Shown here: one piece after another, positions 27,228 through 36,889 of the stretch
Layout: the number at the start of each line of letters is the position of its first letter
How positions within the stretch are numbered: the first letter of the stretch is position 1
Assembly (NCBI GenBank): GCA_050949745.1
Contig: JBMNGF010000015.1
Span: forward strand, 62,001-126,000
DNA: 64,000 bases
Origin: Syntrophaceticus sp050949745
Lineage (GTDB): Bacteria; Bacillota; DSM-12270; Thermacetogeniales; Thermacetogeniaceae
Direction of reading: 5' to 3'
Made by a program: the position numbers and the translations under genes
Notes under the pieces: generated by a model
Told to the model about the DNA's origin: nothing
The model's input: the letters and a program-made list of their open reading frames with translations, nothing else
The model's database searches: none

Positions 27228-27892
27228 TGCCTTCACCTCCTAAGGTGCTAGGATTCGTCAATATTAGTAGACAGATGAAAAGACAGCCAGGGGGTGTATC
27301 TGATGCAAATTATAATTAGACGGTTCATAAAAGTTTGTTTGTGCATGTCAGTAGTTAGTAAGTGAGCGCTTACATACTAATAATATACTACATTTTACCC
27401 TCAACGTAAAGGAATTGAACAAGATTGATACATTCGGGAAAAGCCAATGTAGGTTGTTCTCCCAATCATTTGCAGCCTGTGTCACATTTCGTCTGTTTCG
27501 ATGATCCGGTGTTCCTTGAAATAACCGTGTATCTGAGCTACAATATTCCTGTCATTTGAATAGGAGGACAATCAATTCTATGTATTCTGTTCGCTTAAGA
27601 TAAGTAGTAATGAAAAAGTATTTTATGCTATTCCCCAAAGTGGGTTTTTTGTTGTGCTTATTTTACGAAACAGGACATGGAGTAGGTATCCTTTGGTCAC
27701 CTATAATCGATTGTCTTATGATCGCAAATACGCAGATCAAAGTCCGCTTTACGGACAATGATCTGTTGTTATTTTTCTGTCGTAGAAAGGATTTCGGGGC
27801 AGGGAATTTGTGTGGGAACCATTCAGCTAGGCAGTTTCGCTAGCGGAGGCCGCGCTATAACAAAATTACAGAAACGTCGTCGAATGCGCCAT
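27228..27892. other. 0.67 kb stretch without a gene
   Basis: AT-rich; I see no recognisable gene. The short plus-strand open frame at 27610-27843 has no homology that I can support. The part next to 27237 should contain the TetR promoter, including a 'gtgagcgcttacatactaataatatac' region near 27361 that has a plausible TATACT-like box. Confidence 0.3.
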
Positions 27893-28195
27893 GTGGACCA
27901 GTGCCAGGCACCCAGACTGGGTAACCCCGCCAATTGGGTATTTTTCGTTCCTGGGGCCAGGCACCATATGGGTCGGGTTGGTTTAGACGGATTGCCCATG
28001 AATCCCATGTGACTGAATTTCGATGGATTTTGTTACAAGATCAATCACCGGAACCGTCCCTCTGATTGGTCCAATAAATGTAGAAATACGGCGGATAAAA
28101 TCTAATATGTATAATGACATGCATAAACTGCATAAATGGTGCCAGGCACCACCTGGGGAAATATGTAAACCACCGGAACCGTCCCCGTGATGGAC
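27893..28195. repeat. Composite A+B repeat block, copy 2
   Basis: Near-copy of 25110-25418 in the same orientation: A cores near 27900-27912 (one-base-short variant), 27952-27964 (variant) and 28138-28150, B hairpins near 28044-28070 and 28170-28195, and the linking ACATTTATTGG...GCATAAACTGC unit. Confidence 0.75.
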
Positions 28196-28211
28196 CCTGT
28201 AGGAGAAAAAC

Positions 28212-29426
28212 ATGAATCGAAAAAATTGGCAAAAGAATGTGATACTATTTTTGGCCAGCCAGATAATATCTCTCTTTGGCTCGATGCTGGTTCAGTATGC
28301 GATTACGTGGTACATTACATTAGAAACCCAATCTGGTGTAATGATGACGATATCAATTATTTGCGGTATTCTGCCCACCTTTTTTCTTTCTCCATTTGCG
28401 GGGGTATGGGCTGATCGATATGATCGAAAAATGCTCATTATTCTGGCAGATTTCTTAATAGCTGTGGCAACTCTTGTTATAGCCATACTGTTTTTAATGG
28501 GATATGATTCCATACGGCTGCTGTTTGTGGTATCTGGTGTACGTGCACTCGGGGCAGGGATTCAGATGCCGGCTATAGGAGCATTTCTTCCTCAAATTGT
28601 TCCTGAGGATAAGCTTACAAAGGTGAATGCAACAAACAGCAGTTTACAATCAATGGTTACTCTTTTGTCTCCGATGCTGAGTGGAGCTCTGCTAACTATG
28701 GCCACCATTGAAACAATATTTCTTATTGATGTGATCACGGCATCCATTGCAGTCTCCATACTGTTCCTGTTCCTGCATGTACCTGTACATGCCAAAGCCG
28801 CAGCAAAGCAACAGATCAGTTATTTTGGGGATATGAGTGCTGGCCTTACCTATGTTAATAATCATGGATTTATTAAGACGCTTTTTGTCTTTGATGCAGT
28901 ATTCCTGATATTAATTGCACCTTTATCTTTTTTAACTCCCTTGCAGGTTGCACGCAGTTTTGGTGATGATGTTTGGCGTCTTACCGCTATTGAAGTTACC
29001 TATTCACTAGGTATGATGCTGGGTGGTGTTATCATGGCATCCTGGGGTGGTTTTAAAAACAAAATCCACACGATAGTATTCGCAAGTCTTGCTGTCGGCA
29101 TATGCACGTTTGCGTTGGGTATTGTCCCCTATTTTTGGATTTACCTCGTTATAATGGGCTTGGTCGGGCTGGTTTTGCCCATATTTAATACACCCTTCAC
29201 AGTTTTAATACAACAGAAGGTAGATGGCGATTTCCTGGGCAGAGTATTTAGTGTCTTAACTATGATCTCAACATCTCTGATGCCGCTGTCAATGCTTGTT
29301 TATGGCCCATTGGCCGATTCCATTAAAATAGAATGGTTACTTATTGGCACCGGCCTGCTGGTGTTAGCTTTGAGCCTTGTCATGTTGCGCAACAAAGTAT
29401 TGATTGAAGCCGGAGAACCAAGCTAG
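28212..29426 (+). CDS. MFS family multidrug/efflux-type transporter
   Basis: 404-residue integral membrane protein with about 12 hydrophobic segments, of the MFS_3/enterobactin-exporter type. The loop after the second helix carries FAGVWADRYDRK, matching the MFS motif GxLaDRxGRk. The N-terminus (MNRKNWQKNVILFLASQI) and GALGAGIQMPAIGAFLPQIV-like region fit this subfamily, which exports drugs or siderophores. The start has a good AGGAG site. The direct neighbours are repeat blocks, so the physiological substrate is unclear. Confidence 0.85.
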   Translation: MNRKNWQKNVILFLASQIISLFGSMLVQYAITWYITLETQSGVMMTISIICGILPTFFLSPFAGVWADRYDRKMLIILADFLIAVATLVIAILFLMGYDSIRLLFVVSGVRALGAGIQMPAIGAFLPQIVPEDKLTKVNATNSSLQSMVTLLSPMLSGALLTMATIETIFLIDVITASIAVSILFLFLHVPVHAKAAAKQQISYFGDMSAGLTYVNNHGFIKTLFVFDAVFLILIAPLSFLTPLQVARSFGDDVWRLTAIEVTYSLGMMLGGVIMASWGGFKNKIHTIVFASLAVGICTFALGIVPYFWIYLVIMGLVGLVLPIFNTPFTVLIQQKVDGDFLGRVFSVLTMISTSLMPLSMLVYGPLADSIKIEWLLIGTGLLVLALSLVMLRNKVLIEAGEPS

Positions 29427-29894
29427 ACCAATCACGGGGACGGTTCTCGCGATGGGTCCAGTCACAAGCTGTCACTGCCGGTTTGTCCCCCTTCTAGGTG
29501 CCGGGCAATAAACGGTGCCAATAAATGGTGCCAGGCACCCGGACTGGGAAACCACCGCCACACAGGCATTTTTCATCCCTGGTGCCAGGCACCCCGGTCG
29601 GCCACCCCCTGTCACTTGGGCGTTTTCTTGCTCTGGTGCCAGGCACCATCAGGACAATCAGCGGCCAATCACTGAACCGTCTCCGTGATGGAAACGGTGT
29701 CAGGCATATGTTTAATGATTTGTAAAAAGGTTATTTTTCAGACATCTGAGATCAGGTTTCCGACCTCTATTTTAGCCAGGCACCACCAAACACCACCGAC
29801 AGACCAATCAACTGAACCGTCCATCCGATTGCTCGTTCCTCCGATCAACAAAGACCAATCACCGGAACCGTCCCCGTGATTGGTCTTTAGCCTG
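29427..29894. repeat. 470 bp array of A and B repeats
   Basis: B hairpins near 29429-29461 and 29852-29888 (12-base arms AAGACCAATCAC / GTGATTGGTCTT) and A cores at 29526, 29580 and 29636 (all in GGTGCCAGGCACC orientation). The last hairpin is 10 bases from the DUF1002 stop and can terminate that minus-strand gene. Confidence 0.7.
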
Positions 29895-30773
29895 TTACCC
29901 TATAATCTCCTCAACCATTGTTTTAACCCAGTTGAAAAAGCTGTTTATTGCGTGCGATATTTTCTGAAGAATCCCCTGGTTTTCCTTGACGGCATCTTTA
30001 ATATCATCGATATTTAGATCAATATTGTCTAGCTGTTGACGGATCTTATCCAGATTAAGATCCAAACGGCTGATTTTCTCCATCAACTCCCTGATCTGCT
30101 GAATCTGTGCATCAGTTAGCTCAATATTGTGCTCGACTGCGATCCTTTGAACAGCCTCTTTTATCTCTTGCGGCTCTTTGAGGTTTTCCTTAACAACTTC
30201 TGTTTTAACATCCTTTATAAATTCAGCAGCCTTATCCGGACCAACTTCTTCGGCAAGTTCTGTGGTAACGACCAGCTCTTCATTAGCTGTCTTTTTGGCA
30301 TCCTCATCAAGGTTTTTCCCGGAGGCTGTTTCAAAAGCCTTGGTGATACCGGTAAGAGCAGATGCCCCTGATACCTCGAAAGGTGCAGTTACAACCACAT
30401 CTGCATCCTCAATACCAGCGGTTACCATAACATTGGCGTACATCTCCTTGGTTACCCAGGCGATGTTATTTGTCTGGACACGGATTCCATTCCCCTCTGA
30501 AGCCATAGTGACGTATGCAGAAGAATAAGCTGTGGTTCCTAGCTGTTTTTCCGGTACCAGACCTGTAAGATACTCTCTCATCTCCTGGTTGGTAACCGTG
30601 ATAACCCGGACATCCTGTTCATCAACACCGAAATAGTTCAGTATTTCCTCTTTCTGCTGCTGTGTAAGGTTTGCCCCCAGGCTGACTACTTCCTGGGCAC
30701 TTGCCGCAGCTGCAAGCGGTAAAACTGTCATCAATAATCCTACCATTAGTAGCAGGGATATAGACTTTTTCAT
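29895..30773 (-). CDS. DUF1002 secreted protein
   Basis: 292 residues with an N-terminal signal peptide (MKKSISLLLMVGLLMTVLP). The DUF1002 core is visible: QKEEILNYFGVDEQDVRVI, SAYVTMASEGNGI, ITVGAPFEVSG-like stretch (ADVVVTAPFEVSGASALTGI). The C-terminus is helical and amphipathic with regular heptads (EKISRLDLNLDKIRQQLDNI), a likely coiled coil. Function unknown; found in spore-forming Bacillota. GAGGAGTG precedes the ATG. A B-type hairpin follows the stop. Confidence 0.85.
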   Translation of the reverse strand: MKKSISLLLMVGLLMTVLPLAAAASAQEVVSLGANLTQQQKEEILNYFGVDEQDVRVITVTNQEMREYLTGLVPEKQLGTTAYSSAYVTMASEGNGIRVQTNNIAWVTKEMYANVMVTAGIEDADVVVTAPFEVSGASALTGITKAFETASGKNLDEDAKKTANEELVVTTELAEEVGPDKAAEFIKDVKTEVVKENLKEPQEIKEAVQRIAVEHNIELTDAQIQQIRELMEKISRLDLNLDKIRQQLDNIDLNIDDIKDAVKENQGILQKISHAINSFFNWVKTMVEEIIG

Positions 30774-31248
30774 TAATAAATCACTCCTCTATAGGTAAAT
30801 AAAAGTTAATGGACCTGGGTAATATATACGTGATCCGTCTAGCGACCACCTCCAATATTTATTTCCTTTCATCATAGCCAATTACCTGTAAAATTTCAAC
30901 AAGTGGCAAGGGTGGCAAGGGGACGTTTCGTTTGCCACATGGTGACAGGGGCGGCAGTCTGTGTGAAAATCATTTTGACCTTTTTTCATCTCCTCACGTA
31001 CGGCCAGATTCCGGTTGTTTTTAGGGATATGGGGCACCAATTACCTGCTATTTCACCAGCAATGTTCCCCCATTTTTGGCCGTTGAACTGGTGATTTGGG
31101 GGGTTGTTGCAGAGGCTGGTGGCCTTTTGTCACATCACTTTTTATAGGTGCCTGGCAATTTTCTGTGGTACAAAAGATACGGCACATATTACCAAAGGGT
31201 ACCCGATACTCTTTAACAGAAAATACCTTTATAAGGATGAGTTTATTG
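30774..31248. repeat. 0.47 kb intergenic region with a family-C hairpin
   Basis: Family-C hairpin at 30912-30939 and a truncated A unit near 31147 ('ggtgcctggcaa'). No other gene. Confidence 0.55.
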
Positions 31249-32454
31249 ATGAAGACAGCTATTTTCTTAGGGGCAGGGGCCTCCAGTGAGGATGGTGCTC
31301 CTCTTCAGAGTGAGATCTTTAATAAGTATTTTACAGGGCTGAGGAAGGATGGGTATCCACGAGGGGAGGATGAGGAGAGGGCGTTGATAAAGTATTTCCA
31401 AAAGATGTTTGGCATCGATGTTACTGCCTGTGATTCGTCTACGATATTTCCGACATTTGAAGAGGCGATGGGAATTTTGGATTTGGCAGTTATTCGGAAT
31501 GAAATTTATAAAGGCTTTACAAATCAGGAAACTCGCTCTCTGAGGGAATACCTGGTCAAGCTGATGACTCGTGTGATTGGAGATGAGTTGGGAGAGCCCT
31601 GGCAACCCGAAGAGCTCAACGACCTCAATGAACCCGATGAATTCAATAAGCCCAACGATCCCAACAAATCCGAAGAACCCAACGAACCTAGCGAATCCCA
31701 AAAAACCCAAAAACTCAACAAGTCCCAAAAACCCAACGAACCCAAATTGATCAAAGATCATCACAAGCAGCTTGTTCATAATTTGATGATGAAGGATAAG
31801 TTAAGAGAAACGGTTTTTGTCAGTACTAATTATGATATCCTGATCGATAATGCTTTAGCTCTTCACTCAGAAGAGTTTGACCTGGACTATGGAATAGATT
31901 TTGTCAATGTGACAGATAGAAACACAGATATAAACACGGATAAGTATACGGGCAAAAAACGTTTGCAGCCTGAGCAATCAGTAAAACTCTACAAATTTCA
32001 CGGCTCCCTCAATTGGCTGTACTGTCCCGCCTGTAACACGATCGAGCTCACCCCTTTTGAGGAAGCTGCTGCCCGCTCCACTATATGTCATCTCTGTGGT
32101 TCCGAGTTCTCCACTCTGATCGTTCCTCCTACCTACTTCAAAAGCCTGACCAATGTGTATCTCGGAATGGTGTGGATTAAGGCAGAGTTAGCACTGAGAA
32201 AGGTACAGCACCTCATTTTCTGCGGCTATTCCTTTACAGATGTGGATATGCATATCAAGTATTTGATAAAGCGTGTCCAGAATTATCGTGAAAAAGATCT
32301 ATTGATTACAGTTATCAATAATTATAATGGGAAAACAGATGAATCAAAGGAAGCAGAAAAGAACCGCTTCCAGAGGTTCCTGAGCAAGCGGGTTGATTAT
32401 ACCGACATCTGCTTCGGTGAGTTTGCCAGCGATCCCCTGAGCTGTTGGAAGTAG
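31249..32454 (+). CDS. SIR2-like protein with zinc ribbon
   Basis: About 401 residues, start ATG at 31249 after AAGGATGAG. The N-terminal NAD-binding motif is FLGAGASSEDGAP; VSTNYDILIDNAL and KFHGSLNWLYC match the SIR2-like superfamily, and a CPAC...CHLC pair forms a probable zinc ribbon. FCGYSFTDVDMHIKYL completes the Rossmann-type C-terminus. Residues ~120-175 are an inserted, low-complexity Asn/Pro/Glu/Lys-rich stretch encoded by imperfect DNA repeats. SIR2-like proteins of this kind often deplete NAD in anti-phage defence, but here no partner gene is adjacent, so the role is open. Confidence 0.75.
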   Translation: MKTAIFLGAGASSEDGAPLQSEIFNKYFTGLRKDGYPRGEDEERALIKYFQKMFGIDVTACDSSTIFPTFEEAMGILDLAVIRNEIYKGFTNQETRSLREYLVKLMTRVIGDELGEPWQPEELNDLNEPDEFNKPNDPNKSEEPNEPSESQKTQKLNKSQKPNEPKLIKDHHKQLVHNLMMKDKLRETVFVSTNYDILIDNALALHSEEFDLDYGIDFVNVTDRNTDINTDKYTGKKRLQPEQSVKLYKFHGSLNWLYCPACNTIELTPFEEAAARSTICHLCGSEFSTLIVPPTYFKSLTNVYLGMVWIKAELALRKVQHLIFCGYSFTDVDMHIKYLIKRVQNYREKDLLITVINNYNGKTDESKEAEKNRFQRFLSKRVDYTDICFGEFASDPLSCWK

Positions 32455-32754
32455 GGTAGAAAACGTGACAGGGGAACGGCACTTTTGTCACGCTTTTGTG
32501 GACAGGCTGCAGGTTCTCGATAGGCTCTTGAGTGGGGGCGGGGTGGTCGCGATTGGGCCCCTCGGCCCTTCACCAGAGTTCACCGGATGTTTCTGGCGAT
32601 GGGCCGGACTTTGAACCTGGACCCATCAGAGGGACGGTTCTCGTGATGGACACGGATAGGGAGTCCAATAGATATTGTACCTGGAATTTGGCCCTGCATC
32701 CTAGGTGCTATGTCGGCACCAATAGAGAGCCCGATAGACTTTGTACCACGGCCC
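32455..32754. repeat. Intergenic region with D and B hairpins
   Basis: D-type hairpin 'gtgacaggggaacggcacttttgtcac' at 32466-32492, probably terminating the SIR2-like gene, and a B unit near 32621-32649. Confidence 0.55.
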
Positions 32755-33080
32755 ATCACCGGCCTGTATATTCGAATGAATAAACTGCATAAATGGTGCC
32801 AGGCACCCGAACTGGGAAACACTTGCCACATAGGCATTTTTCATCGCTGGTGCCAGGCACCAACAGGCACCCCATCAGCGACCGATTACCAGAACCGTTT
32901 CTGAGATGTAGTACTCGTGACTGGCTTCCCCCTGATGGACTGGAAGCATTCAGGATACCCCTTCCTCCAGATTACCCCAGGCTTTATACTGGGAACTATT
33001 GTGAGAGCATCGCAGCAATTGGCTACGACGGAGCTTGTACCACGACCCATCACCGGAACCGTCCCCCTGATGGCCCCCCT
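32755..33080. repeat. Composite repeat block, copy 1 of the selenoprotein region
   Basis: It contains A cores near 32795 and 32850 joined by GGAAACACTTGCCA, a linker ATATTCGAATGAATAAACTG before the first and B units near 33047-33072. A clearly related block lies at 36890-37205 in the same orientation. The two flank the IS256 element, the selenoprotein and the rhodanese genes. Confidence 0.7.
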
Positions 33081-33175
33081 GTGCTATAATACTTATAAGA
33101 ACTTATTTCGATTGTTTTAGAGCTTATTTTACATAAAAGGACAGAGCTGAATGCGTGAAGATCAAGTACGAAATG

Positions 33176-34526
33176 TTCTGTAAAATCGCCCTCTGGTAAA
33201 AAATATTAGAATTGTCTAGCAGTATTTAGATGTGTCACTTTATTTACATGTTTTTGCTGTCTTTTCCACTGCCAGTATTCATCCATATCAAAGTACTTGC
33301 GGCCAGTGCTCCAGGTTTCATCCTGTTCCATAAGCAGCGCACCGATTAACCGTGCAGCAGAAGCATGGTTAGGAAAGATTCGAATAACCCGCTCTCTGCG
33401 GCGAATCTCTTCGTTCAAGCGCTCAATGCTGTTAGTAGTGCGTAGACGCTTGCGGTAGCGTTCAGGTAGTATGAGTACTGCTGTGGCGTCATCAAAGCCC
33501 TGTTCCAGGATATCAACCGCTTTAGGAGCCTGTGCTGCAAATGTATCAATCGTTGTGTGTAATAATGATCTGGCACTCTCCAAGTTAGGGGCCTCAAAAA
33601 TAGACCGTAAGTGACCATGAAGATTGTTCTTCATGCGTTTGGGACAGTTGTCTAGAATGTTGCGTGTAAAATGGGTCTGGCACCGCTGCCATGTGGCTCC
33701 TTGAAAACATCTGGCTACCGCATTAACAAGACCACCATGGTTGTCGGAAGCCACAAAATCAACGCCTCTTAGGCCACGACCCTTTAACCAGGTAAAGAAC
33801 TCAGACCAGCTTTCTTCTGTTTCACTGTTTCCGATTTTCATACCGAGGATTTCCCGGTAACCATCCTCGTTAACACCTATGGCAATAAGAGCGCTGTGAG
33901 GGCACACCCTGTTGTTTTCACGGATCTTGATGACTATTGCATCCACGATTATGAAAGGGAATAGTGATCCTGAAAGTGGCCGCTCATTCCAGCCATTGAC
34001 GATAGGGTCCAACCTCTTGCAGAGGGCAGAAACAGTCGATGCAGAGAATGAAGTACCACAGAGTTCTTCAGTAATTGCAGCTACCTTACGGGTGGAAACG
34101 CCATTGATGACCATCTCCATCAAAGCCAGTACAAGAGCTTGTTCGCTGCGCTGGTAGCGTTTGAAAAGGTCTGTGGAGAAGACCCCGTCCCGAATCTGGG
34201 GAATTCTTAATGTAATAGTACCCACCCTGGTAATTAAGTTGCGTGTTTTGTAGCCATTACGGCGGCCACGACGTTCTTCAGTACGTTCATATCTCTCTGC
34301 ATTGATCTGTTCTGTACGCTGTTGTTCTAGAATCTGGTCTAGGATTTGTTTCAAGAGTTCTTTCATCCCTTCATCATTACTTGAAAGTAGATGATGCAAA
34401 ATGTTCTTATTTACGGTAATCTTATATTGGGTCATCGTTTCTCCCTCCGGTAATTAATGGTTTGATTACTATCTAATTTACCAGAGGAACGATGACCTGT
34501 TAAATTATCAGGCCCTTTTACAGAAG
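33176..34526 (-). mobile_element. IS256-family insertion element
   Basis: The element is bounded by TTCTGTAAAA at 33176 and its reverse complement near 34526. Imperfect inner repeats CCTCTGGTAAA occur on both sides. No target duplication is obvious, so the exact ends are uncertain. Its right end lies 23 bases before the selenoprotein start. Confidence 0.7.
33206..34435 (-). CDS. IS256-family (mutator-type) transposase
   Basis: 409 residues, full length for the family. DDE residues are visible in FIIVDAIVIKIREN, VASDNHGG and TNSIERLNEEIRRRERVIRIFPN, the last being the diagnostic mutator-transposase signature. The N-terminal region (KELLKQILDQILEQQRTEQINAERYERTEERRGRRNG in parts) is the usual DNA-binding section. 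No frameshift or stop is seen, so the enzyme may be active. The ATG has a GGAGGGAGA-type site. Confidence 0.95.
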   Translation of the reverse strand: MTQYKITVNKNILHHLLSSNDEGMKELLKQILDQILEQQRTEQINAERYERTEERRGRRNGYKTRNLITRVGTITLRIPQIRDGVFSTDLFKRYQRSEQALVLALMEMVINGVSTRKVAAITEELCGTSFSASTVSALCKRLDPIVNGWNERPLSGSLFPFIIVDAIVIKIRENNRVCPHSALIAIGVNEDGYREILGMKIGNSETEESWSEFFTWLKGRGLRGVDFVASDNHGGLVNAVARCFQGATWQRCQTHFTRNILDNCPKRMKNNLHGHLRSIFEAPNLESARSLLHTTIDTFAAQAPKAVDILEQGFDDATAVLILPERYRKRLRTTNSIERLNEEIRRRERVIRIFPNHASAARLIGALLMEQDETWSTGRKYFDMDEYWQWKRQQKHVNKVTHLNTARQF

Positions 34527-34548
34527 ATATCACACATGACTGCATTCT

Positions 34549-36309
34549 ATGTGGAAACTTAAAAAGCATAGATCAGTAGCATGGTTGTTGATCATGGTTT
34601 TCACAGTCTCAGTTTTTATGCTGAGCGGATGTGGGGGCGGAGCCACAGCAGAAGAAGCCAGCACCTGGACCCTTGTAAATCCTGAAGGGGTTCAAAAAGT
34701 TGAAGCTGTAGAGTTGAATGAACATCCCGAAACTTTGGAAGGTAAAACAGTGGCTTTGCGCTGGAATGGCAAGGAAAATGGGGATCTGTTTTTGGATTCT
34801 GTAGCAGAGCAGCTGGAGAAGAATGTTAAGGATGTAAATGTAATTAAATTATATGAAACAATGCCTGAAACAAATGATTATGGGCCATCTAAAATGGGTC
34901 CGGAAGTGATCGATGAAATAGCAGCATTAGAGCCAGATTTAATAATAGGAAGCCAAGCTGATTGAGGGTCCTGCTCAGCGCAGCTGGTAGTTGACCAGCT
35001 AAAATTCGAAAAAGCAGGTATCCCTACAGTAACAATAGCAACAGGCGATTTCGTGGAGCTAGTAGAAGGAACTTCCTATGATAATGCAGGTGCTTTAATT
35101 AGTTATGTAGTTGTCGAGCATCCCATGGGTGGTATTGGTAAAGATGCCATAACTGAAAAAGCAGAGAAGGCATTTCCTGATATCCTTGAGGCAGCTACTA
35201 AATGGCAGCCTGAACAAGCAGATGCTGAAAAAATAAAACAAGAAGAGTTTTATCCTGCAGAAACATTTGAGTTTGAAGGTACAACTAAAGAATTGAATAA
35301 AATGTTTATCGAAAAAGGTTGGTCTGCCGGTATTCCGATCGTTCCTCCAACACCGGAAAAGGTAGAAGCGATGTTGGAAGGCACAACCCGTGCTGCTGAT
35401 GAAGTTGTATGGGAAGTACCTCCACGCAAAGGTATGCTGACAGTGGAATTGGTAGCAACTTATGCTGTTATGGCCGGGTGTGAGCCTGAGTACATGCCTG
35501 TAATTCTAGGCATATTGGATGCAATGACAGATCCTGAATTTAACTGGGCAGGTTTAACAGCGACAACTCACCCGAATGGTATCTTAGCAGTTGTAAATGG
35601 TCCAATAGCAGAAGAGATTGGGCTGGCCAGTGGGACAGGAGCAGCAGGTGGATTTTACCAGGCTAATGCATCGATTGGATACGCGGTAGCCTTAATAACC
35701 GATGTCGTCGGTGGCTCAAAACCACCAAAAGCTGACCTATCCAGCCAAGGTTGGTCTGGTAATATAATAGCAACAGTTGTAGCAGAAAATACAGAAGAGA
35801 GCCCATGGAATTCTTACAGTGAGGAAAAGGGCTATACAGATGAAGATAATATCGTAACTGTTTTCGCCGGTGGCCCACCTGTAAACATAGCTGACCACTC
35901 TAGTGTTGGTGTTGATGGTGTACTTAGGGCATTTGCAGATTCTGTTACTTATGCTGGACAGAACACTGAGTGTGCAATAGACAATGATGTTGTTCTGCTG
36001 ATGAATCCTGAGTTTGCCGGCCTCATCGCTGAAGCTGGCTATGATAAGGATCAATTTAAAGAGTGGCTGTGGGAGAATGCTCGCAAACCTGCCGGCGATT
36101 ATCCGGATATGTGTGCTGATTGTGCTTCAGAAACATTAGGAACCGATGTTGATGATGATACTCCAGTTCCTACTGTCAGTGAGCCAGAACACTATCAGAT
36201 ATTTGTTGTCGGTGGACAGGGTAAACACTCACAGTATTGGCCTGGCTTTGCCCATTACGCATTTGGGCTGCAAGACAAGACTATAGTTATTGGTGAGATC
36301 AGTAAGTAG
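34549..36309 (+). CDS. UGSC-type selenoprotein, exported lipoprotein (Sec at UGA 34963)
   Basis: An in-frame TGA at 34963-34965 is read as selenocysteine (residue 139), joining two open frames into one 586-residue protein. The local reading is GSQAD-U-GSCSAQLVV, the motif of UGSC-family (seleno)proteins, with the thiol Cys three residues after Sec. A stem-loop fits a bacterial SECIS (34982-35000). A hydrophobic N-terminus and lipobox LSGC (near residue 27) mean it is a lipoprotein outside the membrane. The region after Sec continues as a long alpha/beta domain (WSAGIPIVPPTPEKV, DVVGGSKPPKADLSSQGW, PDMCADCASE). Function of the family is unknown; thiol or metal redox chemistry is a guess. The IS256 element ends just upstream, and I see no good ribosome binding site. 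Confidence 0.8.
34982..35000 (+). promoter_or_regulatory. Candidate bacterial SECIS hairpin
   Basis: Perfect 7-base stem AGCTGGT/ACCAGCT with loop AGTTG. The loop lies 24-28 bases beyond the UGA at 34963, the distance expected for SelB recruitment, and contains the guanine usual in such loops. Confidence 0.6.
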
Positions 36310-36334
36310 TAAATGGTCGGGATATTAAGGAATA

Positions 36335-36382
36335 AGCAGCGGGATCAAGGGGATAATCTCTTGATCCCTTCTGCTCTTTTCA
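36335..36382 (+). terminator. Terminator between selenoprotein and rhodanese genes
   Basis: Long hairpin with arms GCAG(C)GGGATCAAG and CTTGATCCC(TT)CTGC followed by TCTTTTC. It may separate or attenuate the two genes. Confidence 0.8.
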
Positions 36383-36417
36383 ACGTGACCACTAAGTTCA
36401 GAAGGAGAATTAAGACT

Positions 36418-36816
36418 ATGAAAAGAAAATTTACTGTGCTAATTACATGTTTACTATTGGCAGCATTAAGCTTGTTTGCATTCTCTTGCGCTGGCCAGGA
36501 GCAGCCATCCCCAGCTGCTGAATATACCGACCTTTCTGCAGAAGAAGCCAAGGCGAAAATAGATGAAGGAGAGGTTATTCTTGTAGATGTCCGCACACAA
36601 GAAGAATATGATGAAAAACACATCGATGGTGCTATTTTAATACCGAACGAAACAATCACAGATACCCAGCCAGAACAGCTCCCTGACAAAGATGCTGAAA
36701 TATTAGTTTATTGTAAGAGCGGAAACAGGAGCAGTCAGGCTGCCGAAAAGCTAGCCGATATGGGGTACAGTAATGTACATAATATCCTCGGTGGTATTAG
36801 TGAGTGGCCTTATTAG
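36418..36816 (+). CDS. Rhodanese-domain lipoprotein
   Basis: About 132 residues. A signal peptide with lipobox (LFAFSC, then AGQEQP) leads to a single rhodanese domain that transfers sulfur or sulfur-like groups. The active-site loop reads VYCKSGNRSSQAA with the catalytic cysteine in YCKSGNRS; VILVDVRTQEEYDEKHIDGA is the family N-terminal motif. The start is ATG at 36418 with AGAAGGAG. The product would face outward. It sits 100 bases after the exported selenoprotein, suggesting sulfur or selenium handling in the same extracytoplasmic space; this is inference. Confidence 0.88.
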   Translation: MKRKFTVLITCLLLAALSLFAFSCAGQEQPSPAAEYTDLSAEEAKAKIDEGEVILVDVRTQEEYDEKHIDGAILIPNETITDTQPEQLPDKDAEILVYCKSGNRSSQAAEKLADMGYSNVHNILGGISEWPY

Positions 36817-36889
36817 AGTGAGATAGGGGTGGCGGCGTCAGAGGGACGGTTCTCGCGGTGGAGAGTCCGATAGACTTTGTACCACGGTC

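Noticed and set aside
27610..27843. 77-codon open frame between TetR and the second repeat block
   Set aside because: No recognisable family, poor ribosome site and no neighbours suggesting function.
31267..31779. 170-codon minus-strand open frame inside the SIR2-like gene
   Set aside because: It is a by-product of the low-complexity repeat on the opposite strand.
34549..36309. UGA at 34963 as a nonsense mutation splitting the gene in two
   Set aside because: The codon lies exactly in the UGSC motif, a SECIS-like hairpin follows and the frame is otherwise intact on both sides, so selenocysteine is the simpler reading.
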